Counted from the first letter of the stretch, positions 35,467-47,519 are shown. The stretch: DNA of 47,854 nt from Chamaesiphon sp. 336R_metabinner_41 (GCA_025359915.1 JANYDE010000052.1:1-47854), one strand, 5' to 3'. Made by a program: numbers and translations. Notes: generated by a model from the letters alone, not told the origin.

Positions 35467-37797
35467 CTACCTTTCCACTTTCAACCGAGCTAATAATTCT
35501 TGTAACCGATCGATCTGTTGTGCTTCTGCCCCATATCGCCAAGCAGTATAAGCTTGAGAGATTTCTACGACTAACAAGCTAGTTGAAGACGAACGATGAT
35601 CTCGAACGATCTGGGCGTATTCCAAGGGCGTTTGGGCGGGATTTTTAGATAAGCCTAGTTCTCTTAATTGAGCTAACATTTGTTGATAGATTCGATCGAC
35701 TGGTGCGAGTTTTTTCAACCACTGTCGATGTCGCCATTTGCGCCATTGTTGCCATCCCCACCAGCCACAAAAAGCGATCGAGATGGCAATTGCACTGCCT
35801 GTAAATATGCCCAACCAACCTTGATTAAATAAGCCAAAAAATAAGGCGATGCCAACTACTAACCAGCCCAGTGTTGATGACCAAAAATAGGCTAACCAAG
35901 CTGTGACAGGAGCAGGTAGCCAACTAGCTACCCAGTTCCAAATTTGCTGGAGCGTACTAAAAGTTTGGTCTTCCTCGGCACCTGGCGGGGTCAAGGGGTG
36001 CCCTGGAATCGGATCGAAGGCAAACCAACCATAATCTGGGAAATAGACCTCTGTGAGGGCATGTGCATCGGTATTGGCGACTTCGTAGAATCCGGTGAAG
36101 GGATTGAATCTACCAGGATCGAAACCGACGGCTAATCGGGCAGGAATACCGATCGAGCGTAGCATCATCGTGTAGGTAGTGGCAAAATGATCGGCGTAGC
36201 CACCAGCTTCGCAACTAGTCGATTTACCTTCACAGCGGAACAGAAACCAACTTGCTAAATCTTCTCCATCGGGGACTCGGCTGAGTCCGAGTGGGTCTTT
36301 GGGGATATTATAATGTTGCTTGAGATATTGGGCGAGGTAGAGAGCTTTGGCATAGTTAGAGTTTAGAGCTGGGCTATCTTTACCGACTTGTTGTTGAGCG
36401 GAGTTATCGACTAAAGCTTGAGTATATTTTTGCAGTTTAGTCGAGATCTGGTCGGGGATTTGCAGGTAATAATCGGCAATCTTGGGGGGATAATTGGTAC
36501 TAGCTAGATCGAGTAGTGCTCGATCCCGATATGGAACCTGGGATATCGCCGTATACGTCAAACCTGGCTGCAAGCCTACCGGAGATCGGATACTTCCTTC
36601 TGCATCCACCGCAACCTCTGAAGTGGGGAAATATAATTCATTGACGGAGGACATCGCCGGAATGATATTTGGCAATTCATCTAATGCCGTATAACTCTGA
36701 ATTACCTGCTTAGTCGGAATCTTCGTGCGGGGATAATTGATCGTAAATTTATAATCCCACTCAGGACGACGAACTTTTGCGGTTCGATCATTACGAGAAA
36801 TTTCCCAGCCTTGTCCAGTATATCGATCGAATGCTAATACCCGCCAAAATCCTGGAGCTTGGGAACGCACTCGCATCACCAATTTTGGTTTCATTACACC
36901 GCGCAAATTTTGGTCTATTTGCGAGTTGAACCCATAATAGAAATTATCATCTAAGCTCCCATCCCCGTTACCCTCGCCACCCTTCCCATCGATTTGGGGC
37001 GCACCTTTGCCACTTCCGGCTTTACCCTTGCGCTGATAGCCAGGATTGACAATCCCTTTCCCATCAAATTTCTTTTGCTCGTACTGAATCGGCGCACTAA
37101 CAGGGAGCGAACCTTGATAGCCTGGAAAACGCGGCATCAGCGCAAAAACAACTAAACCGCTGCCCAATACTATGCCAAATAGTTGTCCCAATCGTTGCCA
37201 AGGTAAACCAATCTTGGTAATCTGAGTCGGACTGGTAATAACTAATGATGGAAGATTGAGACGAGATCGATAGTCGAGAAATAATACCGGAATCGCGATC
37301 GCCAAAAACAGCAATAATAGAATTGCGAAAGTGAGCGTCTGACTCAAAGTACCCGCTACCGCAATCAGAATTAATCCGATCGTCATTGAATAGCCCAAAT
37401 CCTTGCGGCGCGGTAGATCGAAGGTATGAATTACTTGCATTTGCACCAATAATTCCGCCAAAACTAGCCGCGTATCATTGATACTGCCAATCAAATTCGA
37501 TCCAAAATAACCCAATGCTCCCAACATCGCCAAGGCGAGGGCAAATTTAGCCCCAATATTGCGGCCATGTCGATGATACCAACTCCAAGTAGCACCGAGA
37601 ATACTTAGCGGAATTGCCCACAAACTGAGCTGAGTTTCCGCCGCCATATCAGTAGCAATAATGCCGACGACTACCATTGATTGCACCAACACCCGCAGCA
37701 GCAGTGATTCCTCCTGTGAAGTTTTCGGCATTGCTGCCATCCGCTGCTGAATTCTCGTGAAAATCGAACTGTTACGAGTCGTTGAAGCTGTGGGCAT
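35467..37797 (-). CDS. DUF3488/TgpA-type membrane protein with transglutaminase-like domain
   Basis: This 776-residue protein has about seven membrane helices in the first 230 residues, an exposed domain (about 240-630) with a transglutaminase-like core, and one or two helices near residue 650-700, then a DUF4129-like end (MLAQLRELGLSKNPAQTPLEYAQIV). In active transglutaminase folds the nucleophile is a Cys before the HFA motif. Here the segment is GGYADHFATTYTMMLRSIGI with Ala535 at that place, while the His (NTDAHALTEVYF) and the Asp (GWFAFDP) remain. It may be a catalytically inactive scaffold or use Cys530. An ATG is preferred to a TTG start 18 bases upstream. Confidence 0.87.
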   Translation of the reverse strand: MPTASTTRNSSIFTRIQQRMAAMPKTSQEESLLLRVLVQSMVVVGIIATDMAAETQLSLWAIPLSILGATWSWYHRHGRNIGAKFALALAMLGALGYFGSNLIGSINDTRLVLAELLVQMQVIHTFDLPRRKDLGYSMTIGLILIAVAGTLSQTLTFAILLLLFLAIAIPVLFLDYRSRLNLPSLVITSPTQITKIGLPWQRLGQLFGIVLGSGLVVFALMPRFPGYQGSLPVSAPIQYEQKKFDGKGIVNPGYQRKGKAGSGKGAPQIDGKGGEGNGDGSLDDNFYYGFNSQIDQNLRGVMKPKLVMRVRSQAPGFWRVLAFDRYTGQGWEISRNDRTAKVRRPEWDYKFTINYPRTKIPTKQVIQSYTALDELPNIIPAMSSVNELYFPTSEVAVDAEGSIRSPVGLQPGLTYTAISQVPYRDRALLDLASTNYPPKIADYYLQIPDQISTKLQKYTQALVDNSAQQQVGKDSPALNSNYAKALYLAQYLKQHYNIPKDPLGLSRVPDGEDLASWFLFRCEGKSTSCEAGGYADHFATTYTMMLRSIGIPARLAVGFDPGRFNPFTGFYEVANTDAHALTEVYFPDYGWFAFDPIPGHPLTPPGAEEDQTFSTLQQIWNWVASWLPAPVTAWLAYFWSSTLGWLVVGIALFFGLFNQGWLGIFTGSAIAISIAFCGWWGWQQWRKWRHRQWLKKLAPVDRIYQQMLAQLRELGLSKNPAQTPLEYAQIVRDHRSSSTSLLVVEISQAYTAWRYGAEAQQIDRLQELLARLKVER

Positions 37798-37836
37798 AAT
37801 CGATAAGTACCGCAATTGTCTCGTTTCTACTCGCTA

Positions 37837-38022
37837 CTAATCACCATTGGGATTGGTTGAGGAGATTGAGATATTAATAAGTATAGGATTCCCCGATTCA
37901 GCCTCAGTTGTTTCATAGTCATCAACTTCTGTTTCCCACGGGAATAATGGCGGACGTTGCTCGATTTCAGCATCGAGTTGTTTTTGAATTAATAAAGGTA
38001 ATCGATCTTCCACGTTCGGCAC
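37837..38022 (-). CDS. Small conserved-looking protein, 61 aa
   Basis: A 61-residue frame starting with GTG ends 39 bases before the transglutaminase-fold gene on the same strand. The N-terminal part RLPLLIQKQLDAEIEQRPP and the segment LFPWETEVDDYE are non-random, with a PPLFPWETE motif of the kind seen in some cyanobacterial small proteins. The C-terminal half is low-complexity. No enzyme or membrane feature is present. It is probably real and may share a transcript with the downstream gene. Confidence 0.6.
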   Translation of the reverse strand: MPNVEDRLPLLIQKQLDAEIEQRPPLFPWETEVDDYETTEAESGNPILINISISSTNPNGD

Positions 38023-38518
38023 TCACTCTTAAATTGATTTAGATATTAATTGATGTCAAAGAAATAGTTGTCACTATCGATACACACAAGTAGCCGATGC
38101 ACAAATAGAATAACAGGTTATAAGTGCGTTGAATATAGTTAAGAGTCTAATGGTAATTAGTCTCGATCGATAACATCGATCTGTGTAGATCCGATGACTA
38201 ATCTAGCTGCCATTGACACCTATCCCCAAAAAATCTTGGTTGGACTGATTCACCAGACAACAATTTGTCATCCAAGTCAGACAGTCGATTCTTAAAGGCG
38301 ATCTCGCAAACCTAGGTAATGCACTGTAACTGGTTAAATGCTCGTCTTAATGTGAATATACACGACAGCTACTCACGAATCAGGACAATCCGCGATCGGA
38401 ACTAGTGCTAAAATCGTCCTGTTTAAGCTATCCACTTGGTGTTATTCGATCGATTAGCCGCCAATAATCATTAATTTCAGGTTAGGATATACCAAAGACT
38501 CCTCACGGTTATCCCCTC
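38023..38518. other. 496-base intergenic region, no gene recognised
   Basis: I see no coding frame of support, no tRNA, and no array. The sequence is not repetitive. Its size and lack of genes make it a place where an unrecognised small RNA could lie, but there is no positive evidence. The divergent promoters of its two neighbours must be here. Confidence 0.4.
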
Positions 38519-38896
38519 ATGTTCGGTAATTTTCAACGAAGTGAATTGCGGATTGAAGTTCCAGCTACTGCAAGTACGATTCGCGATCGATTATTATCGC
38601 CGCCAGCATTGACAAAATGGCTCTTTCCGCAGCAGATGAGCTTTCCCAGTCAAGATTTATTAACTCTAGGTACCAAATTTCAAACTACCTTCGGTCTTGT
38701 GGTAGTAAATTGTCAAGTCGATCGAGTCAGTGCCCAATCTTTACGAATTATCCTCAGCCAGGGTGTTGATGGTTATCATGAATGGTATTGGGGCGAAGGC
38801 TGGGTGCAGTCTCGCCTAGAAGGAATCTCCTTAATTCCACTCAATCTCTACCAAACTGCAACGCTATTCAGATTACAGATGGCTGTAAAGCCGTAA
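38519..38896 (+). CDS. SRPBCC-like small protein, conserved in cyanobacteria
   Basis: The product is 125 residues. The pattern ELRIEVPATASTIRDRLLSPPALTKWLFPQ at the start and VDGYHEWYWGEGWVQSRLEGISLIPL near the end fit a START/SRPBCC-type lipid-pocket fold, in which a Trp/Tyr-rich strand and a long C-terminal helix close the cavity. No ligand or catalytic residue is evident. It is a stand-alone gene between the transglutaminase cluster and fabG. Family is by pattern only. Confidence 0.68.
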   Translation: MFGNFQRSELRIEVPATASTIRDRLLSPPALTKWLFPQQMSFPSQDLLTLGTKFQTTFGLVVVNCQVDRVSAQSLRIILSQGVDGYHEWYWGEGWVQSRLEGISLIPLNLYQTATLFRLQMAVKP

Positions 38897-38997
38897 AAAC
38901 CTTACAAAAAAATTCACCAAAATCGACTGAAAAGACTGAGGGTGTGCAGTTCCCACCCTCTACATTATTACTAATAGTTACTTTTTAAGCACTAAAA

Positions 38998-40077
<1,080 letters not shown>

Positions 40078-40617
40078 CTACTTACTACTCACAACCAATC
40101 GACGACGCAGCGACTCACTCCGAAGTTTAGCAGTCTCATTATTTGGCTCAAGTTCTAAAGCTTGCTCATAGATATCCAAAGCTTGACTCATCAGCTTTTT
40201 CTGCTCGTAAGCATGACCGAGATTATTCATCGCCATCACATATTCTGGTTCGAGTTTAATCGCTTCCTTATACTGACGAATTGCCAAATCGTACTGCTCT
40301 TGCCCAAAATAAGCATAGCCCAAAGCATTGAAAACCGGAGACATTTCTGGTGCTCCTTCCCCTTCAACTTTAATCGCTTTCTTGAGCATCACGATCGCTT
40401 GCGAAAACATTTTCTTCTCTAGATAAATGCTGCCGAGTTCATAATATTCAGGAATAGTACCTGGCTCACTCTTGAGCTTCTTCTCTAATTTCTTGAGCGT
40501 ATTTTCAATTTTAGTCGTCTTGATAATTTGCTTGAGAATAAAGAACGCCGCAACACTCAATAGCAGTAAAAATGCACCAAGGTATACGGTTAATAAATTT
40601 TGGTCTGAAAAATCCAT
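40078..40617 (-). CDS. ycf37: Ycf37-type TPR protein (photosystem I assembly)
   Basis: This 179-residue protein has one N-terminal membrane helix (LTVYLGAFLLLLSVAAFFILKQI, about 8-30), then KTTKIENTLKKLEKKLKSEPG, and three tetratricopeptide repeats (YELGSIYLEKKMFSQAIVML; NALGYAYFGQEQYDLAIRQY; NNLGHAYEQKKLMSQALDIY) through residue 160. In cyanobacteria Ycf37 aids photosystem I accumulation. The start at MDFSDQNL gives the normal length, and an upstream frame of 10 residues is not needed. The identity rests on the architecture and on the family-like KxEPGxxxEYYELG segment. Confidence 0.82.
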   Translation of the reverse strand: MDFSDQNLLTVYLGAFLLLLSVAAFFILKQIIKTTKIENTLKKLEKKLKSEPGTIPEYYELGSIYLEKKMFSQAIVMLKKAIKVEGEGAPEMSPVFNALGYAYFGQEQYDLAIRQYKEAIKLEPEYVMAMNNLGHAYEQKKLMSQALDIYEQALELEPNNETAKLRSESLRRRLVVSSK

Positions 40618-40743
40618 TTTTAAGCAGTGGCTAGTGAATAATGGCACTCGGTCGATTCACCCAATACCCAGCTACATATCATAACTTGACTCAAAGCGAA
40701 GGATCTTTGTGCTTGATAACTATTAACCGACTTCGGCGAAGAT

Positions 40744-40898
40744 TTACCCCCAACCCCCTTATAAAGGGGGCTTTAGATCCTAGTGGGGAAAGCAAAGTTA
40801 CTTAGCTCAACCAGCATGGGAGCTTTCATTCCCGCCCCCGCAGGGAGCGGCTCTTGCTCCCTCCCCTTTATAAGGGGAGGGCTGGGGTGGGGTAAAGA
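40744..40898. repeat. MITE-like element with nested palindromes upstream of the atp cluster
   Basis: tttacccccaacccc begins it at 40744 and ggggtggggtaaa ends it near 40898 as an imperfect inverted repeat. Inside lie ccccttataaagggg and cccctttataagggg, each a small palindrome, and a gagcggctcttgctccc part. It encodes nothing. It fills the middle of the 402-base gap 40618-41019, the rest of which (about 40900-41019) must hold the promoter of the atp operon. Confidence 0.6.
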
Positions 40899-41019
40899 TC
40901 ACTGCATCAACACAAGAGATTTACTGGATCGATCCCCAGATAAATTTTTTTTAAGTATTGTTACCAGCGAATGATACAATCGATGATGGTCTGTCAGGCT
41001 CAAACAACACCAAACTGCT

Positions 41020-41460
41020 GTGAACTCTACTGATGAAACACCTCAACCGACAGAATCAGTCGGCGAGGAAACTACGCTTGATGAAAGTGTAACTCGATCG
41101 GCAGAGGACTCGATGGGTGAGTATCAACAACTCAAACGAGAGTTGTATCTGATTACTCTAGCGATTACTGTTGTGGCATTTGTCACTGTGGTAGTAGTCT
41201 ACGGCTGGAAGATTTCCTTCAGCTACCTTTTGGGTGCAGTCGCAGGAGTAGTGTACTTGAGACTGCTTGCAAAAGATGTAGACCGCATTGGTAACGAGTC
41301 CGTGAAGCTCAGTCCCAACCGTCTTGCCCTATTCGTGGTCTTGATGCTGGTGGCGGCTAAATGGCACCAATTGCAGATTTTGCCAGTCTTCCTGGGCTTT
41401 TTGACCTATAAAGCGGCACTTTTAATCTACATCTTCCGCACAATCTGGCTCGATGACTGA
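41020..41460 (+). CDS. atpI: ATP synthase subunit I (AtpI)
   Basis: This 146-residue protein begins with GTG. After a hydrophilic, acidic 40 residues it has four hydrophobic helices: LITLAITVVAFVTVVVVYGW, FSYLLGAVAGVVYLRLL, LALFVVLMLVAAKW and VFLGFLTYKAALLIYIF. This is the form of AtpI, the small protein encoded first in most atp operons, which assists c-ring assembly. It is the first gene of the cluster, 87 bases before atpB. Its role is inferred from place and form. Confidence 0.9.
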   Translation: MNSTDETPQPTESVGEETTLDESVTRSAEDSMGEYQQLKRELYLITLAITVVAFVTVVVVYGWKISFSYLLGAVAGVVYLRLLAKDVDRIGNESVKLSPNRLALFVVLMLVAAKWHQLQILPVFLGFLTYKAALLIYIFRTIWLDD

Positions 41461-41547
41461 TTCATCATCACGTTAACCGAGTACAGCACCGACCACCAAT
41501 TGCAATATTTGTAATTTTGGTAAACGATCGATAGAAACGGCTCCTAG

Positions 41548-42306
41548 ATGCACATGTTAGATGGTTTAAACATCATAAATCCCCTGCCCTTAGCGGCATT
41601 GGAAGTCGGTCATCACTTGTATTGGCGCGTAGGTGGACTACAACTCCACGGTCAGGTGTTCCTCACTTCTTGGTTTGTCATCGGGTTGCTGCTCATCGCC
41701 GCAATTGCCGCTGGACGGAATGTTCAACGCATTCCTAGCGGGATTCAAAACCTGATGGAATTTGCCCTAGAATTTATCAGGAACCTAACCAAAGAACATA
41801 TTGGTGAGAAGGAATATCGTCCTTGGGTTCCATTTATCGGTACCCTATTTTTATTCATCTTTGTATCCAACTGGTCTGGAGCACTACTCCCCTGGAAGCT
41901 GATTCACTTGCCCGCAGGTGAACTCGCCGCGCCAACTGGTGACATCAACACCACTGTAGCATTAGCGTTGCTTACGTCCTTGGCTTATTTTTATGCAGGT
42001 TTCCGCAAACGTGGTTTGGGCTACCTGGCTAAATACCTCGAACCGCAACCGTTCTTGCTACCGATTAATATCCTCGAAGACTTCACTAAACCGCTGTCCC
42101 TAAGCTTCCGTTTATTCGGTAACATCCTTGCGGATGAATTAGTGGTTGGTGTACTAGTATTACTAGTTCCGTTTATTGTCCCGATGCCAGTTATGCTATT
42201 AGGGTTGTTTACTAGTGCGATTCAAGCTCTAGTATTTGCTACACTAGCTGCTGTGTACATCGGTGAAGCGATCGAAGGTCACGGCGGACACGAAGAAGAA
42301 CACTAA
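41548..42306 (+). CDS. atpB: ATP synthase F0 subunit a
   Basis: This 252-residue membrane protein forms the proton half-channels next to the c ring. The essential Arg is Arg188 in [20 protein letters not shown]. The [20 protein letters not shown] segment, [14 protein letters not shown] and the C-terminal [18 protein letters not shown] are typical of cyanobacterial subunit a. The end is histidine-rich (GHGGHEEEH). The ATG follows cggctcctagatgcac, with no strong ribosome binding site. Confidence 0.97.
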   Translation: MHMLDGLNIINPLPLAALEVGHHLYWRVGGLQLHGQVFLTSWFVIGLLLIAAIAAGRNVQRIPSGIQNLMEFALEFIRNLTKEHIGEKEYRPWVPFIGTLFLFIFVSNWSGALLPWKLIHLPAGELAAPTGDINTTVALALLTSLAYFYAGFRKRGLGYLAKYLEPQPFLLPINILEDFTKPLSLSFRLFGNILADELVVGVLVLLVPFIVPMPVMLLGLFTSAIQALVFATLAAVYIGEAIEGHGGHEEEH

Positions 42307-42308
42307 AT

Positions 42309-42342
42309 CAGTTGACAGTTGACAGTTGACAGTTGACAGTTG
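42309..42342 (+). repeat. Heptamer tandem array (TTGACAG)n between atpB and atpE
   Basis: Four perfect TTGACAG units and a fifth partial begin 3 bases after the atpB stop. The word contains TTGACA, like a -35 box, but no fitting -10 box is seen 17 bases downstream of the last unit. It lies in the 148-base spacer of the operon. Confidence 0.88.
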
Positions 42343-42442
42343 CAATGCACATAGCTTGCAAATAGTCAATGGTCTGCGATCGCTAGAAACGACATTGAAG
42401 AGCTTCTCGTTACATAATTTATTCTCTCAATCATTTTTTTAA

Positions 42443-42700
<258 letters not shown>

Positions 42701-42926
42701 TCTTTCAATCAACCAATCGGAAAGAACAGACAGTATTAGTCGGAATTTAGTGAATAGTGAATAGACAGATAGTGAATAGTCGCTTGTAGCCGTAGGGTGG
42801 GCACTGCCCACCAGATAGGTTTGCGCATTATTACTATTAGACTGAATTACTTGTAACCCCTACTTCCGGCTGCTGTACTGCTGATTTCTTTCTGACCTAA
42901 AAAATCTCGCAGAAAGCACAAGAAAC

Positions 42927-43424
42927 ATGATCCCACAATGGACACTGTTGCTGGCTACAGCCGCAGTCGAAGAAGTAGCAGAAAAGGGTAAACTGTTTGA
43001 CTTTGATGCCACATTACCGTTAATGGCAATCCAAATTGTCGTTTTGGTGCTTGTATTAGACAAACTGTTTTACACTCCCCTTGGTAAAGTATTAGACGAT
43101 CGAGACGAGTACATTCGTGGTGGTTTGAGTACTGCGAAAGCTAGACTCGCCGAAGCTGAAGCACTCAAGACCCAGTACGAAAAAGAACTAGCTGAAACGA
43201 GACGGGAATCGAACACAGTAATTGTGACAGCTAAAGCTGAAGCGAAAAAAATTGCTGATGGACAAATTGCCGAAACTCAACAAGCAGCTCAAGTTCAACG
43301 CGAACAAGCTCAACAAGAGATTGACAAGCAAAAACAGTCTGCTTTTACAGCTTTAGAGCCTCAAATAGAAGCACTCAGTCGTCAAATTCTCACCAAATTG
43401 TTGGGAGCCGAGTTAGTTAAATAA
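42927..43424 (+). CDS. atpG: ATP synthase F0 subunit b' (second stator subunit)
   Basis: The product is 165 residues, with one N-terminal membrane helix (LPLMAIQIVVLVLVLDKLFY, about 30-50) then a long charged helix with KARLAEAEALKTQYEKELAETR and Gln/Ala-rich QQAAQVQREQAQQEIDKQ. It is the b' partner of subunit b, found in photosynthetic organisms, and forms the peripheral stalk as a b-b' pair. LFDFDATLPLMAIQ before the helix is the b' signature. The symbol follows the cyanobacterial usage, in which atpG is b'; atpF2 is a synonym. Confidence 0.94.
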   Translation: MIPQWTLLLATAAVEEVAEKGKLFDFDATLPLMAIQIVVLVLVLDKLFYTPLGKVLDDRDEYIRGGLSTAKARLAEAEALKTQYEKELAETRRESNTVIVTAKAEAKKIADGQIAETQQAAQVQREQAQQEIDKQKQSAFTALEPQIEALSRQILTKLLGAELVK

Positions 43425-43548
43425 TCGCCTGCCAACCAGATTAAAACAGTTACCTACGAACAGTTATCTATAAATACTAATTTGTCGGTATAACTGCTCA
43501 TCACCATAACTGATAACCGATCGAATAGTGCAGTTCTAGAACATATAT

Positions 43549-44076
43549 ATGATGGGAAATTTCTTATTCCTCGCCACAGAAGGTAACGGTGGTGTTGGCT
43601 TAAATTTAGATTTAATCGAAGTCAACTTATTTAACCTGACGCTGGTTCTAGGCTTTGTCATCGTCTTCGGACGCAAAGTCTTAACCGAGATTCTCTCCGA
43701 ACGTAAGGCGACTATCGAAACCGCAATTAAAGATACTGAAGCTCGTCAAAAAGAAGCAGCATCCGCTCTGGATGTCGCTAAGAAAAATCTAGCACAAGCG
43801 AAAGCCGAAGCCGAAACTATTCGCGCAACAGCAATCACCAGTGCAACGAATGCTAAAGCCGAAATCGCTGCTAAAACCGCAGCCGATATCGCGCGGATGC
43901 AGGAACTCGCTGCTGCTGATACTAGTACCGAGCAAGATAAAGCCATCGCCGAATTACGGGCGCGGGTGACAAGTCTAGCGATGGAACGTGCAGAAGCACA
44001 ACTCAAAGGTCTATTGACCGAATCCGCTCAAACTGAGCTGATCGATCGTAGCATCGCGTTGGTAGGAAATAAATAA
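43549..44076 (+). CDS. atpF: ATP synthase F0 subunit b
   Basis: This 175-residue protein has one membrane helix (LFNLTLVLGFVIVFGRKVL, about 28-47), then a long Ala/Lys/Glu-rich helix of the peripheral stalk (IKDTEARQKEAASALDVAKKNLAQAKAEAETIR). GLNLDLIEVNLFNLTL is the usual approach to the membrane in cyanobacterial b. The stop codon abuts the next start (44076/44077), so it is translationally linked to atpH. Either of the first two Met codons may be used. Confidence 0.95.
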   Translation: MMGNFLFLATEGNGGVGLNLDLIEVNLFNLTLVLGFVIVFGRKVLTEILSERKATIETAIKDTEARQKEAASALDVAKKNLAQAKAEAETIRATAITSATNAKAEIAAKTAADIARMQELAAADTSTEQDKAIAELRARVTSLAMERAEAQLKGLLTESAQTELIDRSIALVGNK

Positions 44077-44625
44077 ATGAAAGATAGTGCAATCGGTAGT
44101 GTTGTTCTCAATCCCTACGCAGACGCGCTGATGTCACTGGCTCAGTCGCAAAACCTGGTCGATGAATTCGGTACGAACTGTGCAGATTTATTGACATTAC
44201 TCAATGAGTCGCCAGAATTAACCGCCATCTTAGCAAATCCGATCGTTAAAATTGCCGACAAAAAAGCAATTTTAGGTAAGATTGTGGGCGACCAAGTTCA
44301 TCCGTTTATGTCCAACTTCCTGATGATCTTAGTTGACAGGCGGCGGATTGGCTATCTGCAAGGAATTTGTCAGCGTTATCAAGCTGCTCTCCGCAAGCTA
44401 AAAGGAATCGTCTTGGCTGAAGTCACTAGTGCAGTCGCTCTAACTGATGCTCAGACTCAGTCCGTTCGCGAACGAGTTCAAGCAATGACCAGCGCAACCA
44501 GCGTTGAAATCGCTGCAAAAGTAGATTCAGACATCCTCGGTGGAGTGATTATTAAAGTCGGTTCTCAAGTAATTGATTCCAGCCTACGCGCTGAAATTCG
44601 TCGCTTAGGTCTGAGTATTGCTTAA
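44077..44625 (+). CDS. atpH: ATP synthase F1 subunit delta
   Basis: This 182-residue protein joins the stator stalk to the F1 head. The N-terminal helical bundle is seen in VVLNPYADALMSLAQSQNLVDEFG, and the C-terminal part ends GGVIIKVGSQVIDSSLRAEIRRLGLS, a conserved family close. It starts directly after atpF with no spacer. It is called atpD in some cyanobacterial lists, and atpH in E. coli style. A heptamer array follows its stop. Confidence 0.95.
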   Translation: MKDSAIGSVVLNPYADALMSLAQSQNLVDEFGTNCADLLTLLNESPELTAILANPIVKIADKKAILGKIVGDQVHPFMSNFLMILVDRRRIGYLQGICQRYQAALRKLKGIVLAEVTSAVALTDAQTQSVRERVQAMTSATSVEIAAKVDSDILGGVIIKVGSQVIDSSLRAEIRRLGLSIA

Positions 44626-44712
44626 TTAGGGGATAGGGAATAGGGGATAGGGGATAGGAGTTTAACTAATCATTAAAAAACCTAAAGCCTAAAGCCTAAA
44701 GCCTGAAGCCTA
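44626..44712 (+). repeat. Two heptamer arrays between atpH and atpA
   Basis: 44626-44659 has GGGGATA and GGGAATA units (the word also seen near the VWA gene), and 44681-44712 has CCTAAAG units about four times. Together they fill much of the 124-base spacer before the atpA ATG. Confidence 0.87.
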
Positions 44713-44743
44713 GCACCTATAGAAAATTACAACAGTAAACTAG

Positions 44744-46270
<1,527 letters not shown>

Positions 46271-46324
46271 AAGTAAAAAGTGGGGAATATTAATTATTCC
46301 CTGCGGATTTTCTAGAAGGGTTGC

Positions 46325-46375
46325 GTAGATCTACCCACCCCGCCCTTGCGGGTACCCCTCCTCGGAGGGGATTTT
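46325..46375 (+). repeat. Interspersed GC-rich hairpin repeat, copy 3
   Basis: The pattern of 184-232 recurs with gtagatctacccaccccg at its start and cctcctcggaggggatttt at its end. It lies in the atpA-atpC spacer, immediately before the larger palindrome. Confidence 0.75.
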
Positions 46376-46380
46376 AGCTG

Positions 46381-46459
46381 TAGGGTGTGTTAGCGGAGCG
46401 GAACGCACCACTTTACGATCGTTGGAAAGGTGCGCTCGCGCTATCGCTAACACACCCTA
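46381..46459. repeat. 79-base palindrome in the atpA-atpC spacer
   Basis: tagggtgtgttagcg (46381-46395) is the perfect reverse complement of cgctaacacaccctа-type arm at 46445-46459. Inner parts gaacgcaccactttacgatcg and aaggtgcgctcg add partial pairing. Related gggtgtgttag / ctaacacaccc elements are widespread in cyanobacterial genomes. If transcribed, it would form a strong hairpin between two essential genes of one operon. Confidence 0.8.
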
Positions 46460-46510
46460 AGTCTACGCCTAGCCCTATTTTTCGTTAAAAATTATAGATA
46501 AAAATAAAAT

Positions 46511-47461
46511 ATGGCTAACCTAAAATTTATTCGGGATCAGATTCAATCAGTTAAAAATACTAAAAAAATCACCGAAGCAATGCGCCTCGTCGCAGCAGCT
46601 AAAGTCCGTCGCGCCCAACAACAAGTAGTTGCAACTCGCCCCTTTGCTGACAGATTGGCACAGGTTTTATATAGCCTCAAAAGCCGCTTAACATTTGCCG
46701 ATGCTACTTCCCCATTGCTCCAACAACGGGAAGCAAAATGTGTCGGTTTATTAGTAATTACAGGCGATCGAGGACTATGTGGCGGTTATAATAGCTCCAT
46801 CATCAGAAAAGCCGAACTTCGCGCCGCAGAACTCAAAGCGCAAGGATTGAGCTATACATATATCACCGTCGGACGTAAAGCGACTCAGTACTTCCAACGT
46901 CGCAATCAGCCTATTAGTGAAAGCTACACAGGATTAGAACAAATTCCGACTGCTGTTGAGGCGGGTAAAATTGGGGATGAATTACTCTCCCTCTTCCTCT
47001 CCGAAAGCGTAGACAGAGTAGAGCTAGTTTACACTAAATTTGTCTCCCTGATTGCTTCTCGGCCCGTCATCCAAACATTGCTACCCTTGACTTCTCAGGG
47101 TTTAGAAGTACCCGATGATGAAGTCTTCCGCCTGACTAGTCGCGGTGGTAATTTCTCCGTCGAGCGCGAGAAAGTAACCAGCTCGGTTGCACCACTGCCT
47201 AGTGATACAATTTTTGAACAAGATCCGAATCAGATCTTGGATGCACTGTTACCGCTCTATGTTAACAATCAACTGCTGCGAGCGTTACAAGAGTCCGCAG
47301 CCAGCGAACTCGCAGCACGGATGACAGCGATGAACAATGCTAGCGACAACGCTAAACAACTGATTGGATCCCTGACACTCAGCTACAACAAAGCCCGTCA
47401 AGCCGCAATCACTCAAGAAATTCTTGAGGTTGTTGGTGGTGCTGAAGCTCTCCAAGGCTAA
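46511..47461 (+). CDS. atpC: ATP synthase F1 subunit gamma
   Basis: This is the 316-residue central-stalk subunit. The N-terminal helix [36 protein letters not shown]-type pattern and the C-terminal helix ([41 protein letters not shown]) make the rotor coiled coil. [14 protein letters not shown] is conserved. Compared with E. coli gamma it carries the extra 20-30 residue segment of cyanobacterial and chloroplast gamma (about 195-235), but the chloroplast dithiol Cys pair is absent. It is called atpC in cyanobacteria and atpG in E. coli. Confidence 0.97.
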   Translation: MANLKFIRDQIQSVKNTKKITEAMRLVAAAKVRRAQQQVVATRPFADRLAQVLYSLKSRLTFADATSPLLQQREAKCVGLLVITGDRGLCGGYNSSIIRKAELRAAELKAQGLSYTYITVGRKATQYFQRRNQPISESYTGLEQIPTAVEAGKIGDELLSLFLSESVDRVELVYTKFVSLIASRPVIQTLLPLTSQGLEVPDDEVFRLTSRGGNFSVEREKVTSSVAPLPSDTIFEQDPNQILDALLPLYVNNQLLRALQESAASELAARMTAMNNASDNAKQLIGSLTLSYNKARQAAITQEILEVVGGAEALQG

Positions 47462-47488
47462 CTAAATTAGATCGACAATCACAATTAC

Positions 47489-47519
47489 TCGCGCTCAATC
47501 AAGTTTGAGCGCGATTTTT
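47489..47519 (+). terminator. Intrinsic terminator of the atp cluster
   Basis: tcgcgctcaa (47489-47498) pairs perfectly with ttgagcgcga (47505-47514) across a 6-base loop, followed by TTTTT. It lies 27 bases after the atpC stop. This is the best terminator in the window. Confidence 0.88.

Noticed and set aside
38491-38518. Yfr1 small RNA, from an actcctcac word
   Set aside because: Only nine bases match the known core. The flanking hairpins of Yfr1 are not seen, and the word lies in the leader of the next gene.
42309-42342. Promoter array from repeated TTGACA
   Set aside because: No suitable -10 box lies about 17 bases after any unit. The word is explained by the heptamer repeat.
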